From positions 124,001-188,000 of the forward strand of contig JAIPFF010000003.1 in the NCBI GenBank assembly GCA_021736785.1: DNA of 64,000 bases. Direction: 5' to 3'. A program made the position numbers and the translations under genes. Below, piece by piece: positions 63,281-64,000 of the stretch (position 1 is the first letter of the stretch; each line of letters opens with the position of its first letter). The stretch is from Thiohalocapsa sp. (GTDB lineage Bacteria; Pseudomonadota; Gammaproteobacteria; Chromatiales; Chromatiaceae). Below the pieces are notes generated by a model, which was not told the DNA's origin, searched no databases, and saw only the letters and a list, made by a program, of their open reading frames with translations.

Positions 63281-64000
63281 TCAGTGCGTCCTGCCGGCAA
63301 TGCGGGCGCTCAACCAGTCGAACGCGTCGGCGCCGATCCGCTCGCCAATGGCCTGGCCGGCCGGAATCGAATCGAAGAAGTGCACCCCCGCCCAGAGCCG
63401 GCTGATGCCGCACTCGTCGGAGAACTCGTCCCAGGTGTCCCAGCCGAGGACCGTGTCGGCCGCCGGGGTGACGCCGGGCTCGATCAGCGAGCCGCCCGCG
63501 GGCACGGCCAGCGGCGCGCCGGCGATGGGGATGGCCGGTGACCAGTACGTCAGGTTGTTGGCGTCGGCGGGCGAGAATCCGGCAACCCGCTCCAGATAGA
63601 GCTTGGTTGAGGTGGCGTGCGCCCGGCAGAAGCTGGCGCTGGCGGACGGATACTCGGGGTGGTTGGCGCTCTGCAAATACGGTCGCCACTCCTTGCCGGT
63701 GATGTCGTCAACGACACCCTCACCCGGGCCGCCCCAAGCGGTGAGCAGTGTGTCCGGGTAGAGGTAGGCGATCGCCGAAAACGGCCGCACGGCGTCGTAG
63801 CGGCGCTTGTTCTTCCAGACTGTAATGCCGGTGTCGAACGCGGCCACATTAACCAGAAAGTCGAGCTGCACGAACTGCTCAAGATCCAGGCCAAGCGCCA
63901 GCGTCGCAGCCAGCGTGGAGAAGCCCAGACTGTGGATCTTGTCATCGAAGAACTCGGCGACGAGCTTCTGGCGGTCGGTCAGTGCCGCTTGCACGGCGAG
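63281..64000 (-). CDS. Vanadium-dependent haloperoxidase-like protein (partial)
   Basis: The N-terminal part lies beyond the window; about 239 C-terminal residues are seen. The PAP2/vanadate-binding pattern is recognisable: [14 protein letters not shown] (Lys and Arg-Pro), a [11 protein letters not shown] segment where relatives have PSGH, and [16 protein letters not shown] (Arg, His, Asp). The His of PSGH, the usual acid-base residue, appears replaced by Ser, so halide oxidation is doubtful. It precedes the DUF1348 gene. Confidence 0.8.
   Translation of the reverse strand, partial: LAVQAALTDRQKLVAEFFDDKIHSLGFSTLAATLALGLDLEQFVQLDFLVNVAAFDTGITVWKNKRRYDAVRPFSAIAYLYPDTLLTAWGGPGEGVVDDITGKEWRPYLQSANHPEYPSASASFCRAHATSTKLYLERVAGFSPADANNLTYWSPAIPIAGAPLAVPAGGSLIEPGVTPAADTVLGWDTWDEFSDECGISRLWAGVHFFDSIPAGQAIGERIGADAFDWLSARIAGRTH

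Overview
The window is GC-rich (roughly two thirds G+C) bacterial chromosome. It carries an rnfABCDGEH operon beside a divergent nifL-nifA pair, DUF47/PiT phosphate uptake, PPK2, PriA, ArgS, a type IV pilin and RND metal efflux. The rnf/nifLA neighbourhood matches the arrangement known from Azotobacter vinelandii and Pseudomonas stutzeri, so I infer a nitrogen-fixing gammaproteobacterium. Genus cannot be fixed from this sequence alone. No tRNA, rRNA, CRISPR array or intact insertion sequence was seen.

Layout: 0.1-5.9 kb, rnf operon on the minus strand (A, B, C, D, G, E, then rnfH). 5.9-6.4 kb, a shared divergent control region with two sigma-54 promoters and two NifA-type sites. 6.4-9.7 kb, nifL and nifA. 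9.8-12.3 kb, a small Cys-rich protein, a vsr / C5-cytosine methyltransferase pair and a decayed CheR-EAL remnant. 12.7-22.3 kb, a PmtA-like methyltransferase, an S9 peptidase, a double-receiver histidine kinase, a DUF188 protein, and a CHASE kinase with a periplasmic binding protein. 22.7-29.4 kb, CusA/CusB-type efflux, a small Cys/His-rich protein and PhoD phosphatase. 29.5-35.3 kb, a c-type cytochrome, SixA-like phosphatase, secreted unknowns, a fructosamine-kinase-like protein and an HNH nuclease. 35.3-35.7 kb is an AT-rich non-coding island with three perfect DnaA-box matches. 35.7-41.9 kb, priA, argS, a SPOR protein and a gluconolactonase. 42.1-43.5 kb, gluconokinase and an SDR. 43.8-47.2 kb, phosphate uptake and polyphosphate kinase 2 around a Pho box. 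47.4-51.4 kb, a CorC-like protein, a macro-like protein, a pilin and a TetR regulator. 51.7-58.9 kb, three large exported proteins with wide gaps. 59.4-62.7 kb, a B12-binding sensor co-transcribed with a GGDEF-EAL protein. 62.7-64 kb, an NTF2-like protein and a truncated vanadium-haloperoxidase-like protein.

Working together: Rnf probably supplies low-potential electrons for nitrogenase, and the shared control region suggests Rnf and NifLA are switched on together by NifA and sigma-54. The SDR, gluconolactonase and gluconokinase form a plausible route from glucose to 6-phosphogluconate. PiT, DUF47, PPK2 and the Pho box form a phosphate and polyphosphate module. Several non-coding gaps hold short tandem repeats with 12-15 bp units. 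The most notable is an 11-unit, 14-bp array that fills the space between two convergent genes and includes both stop codons.
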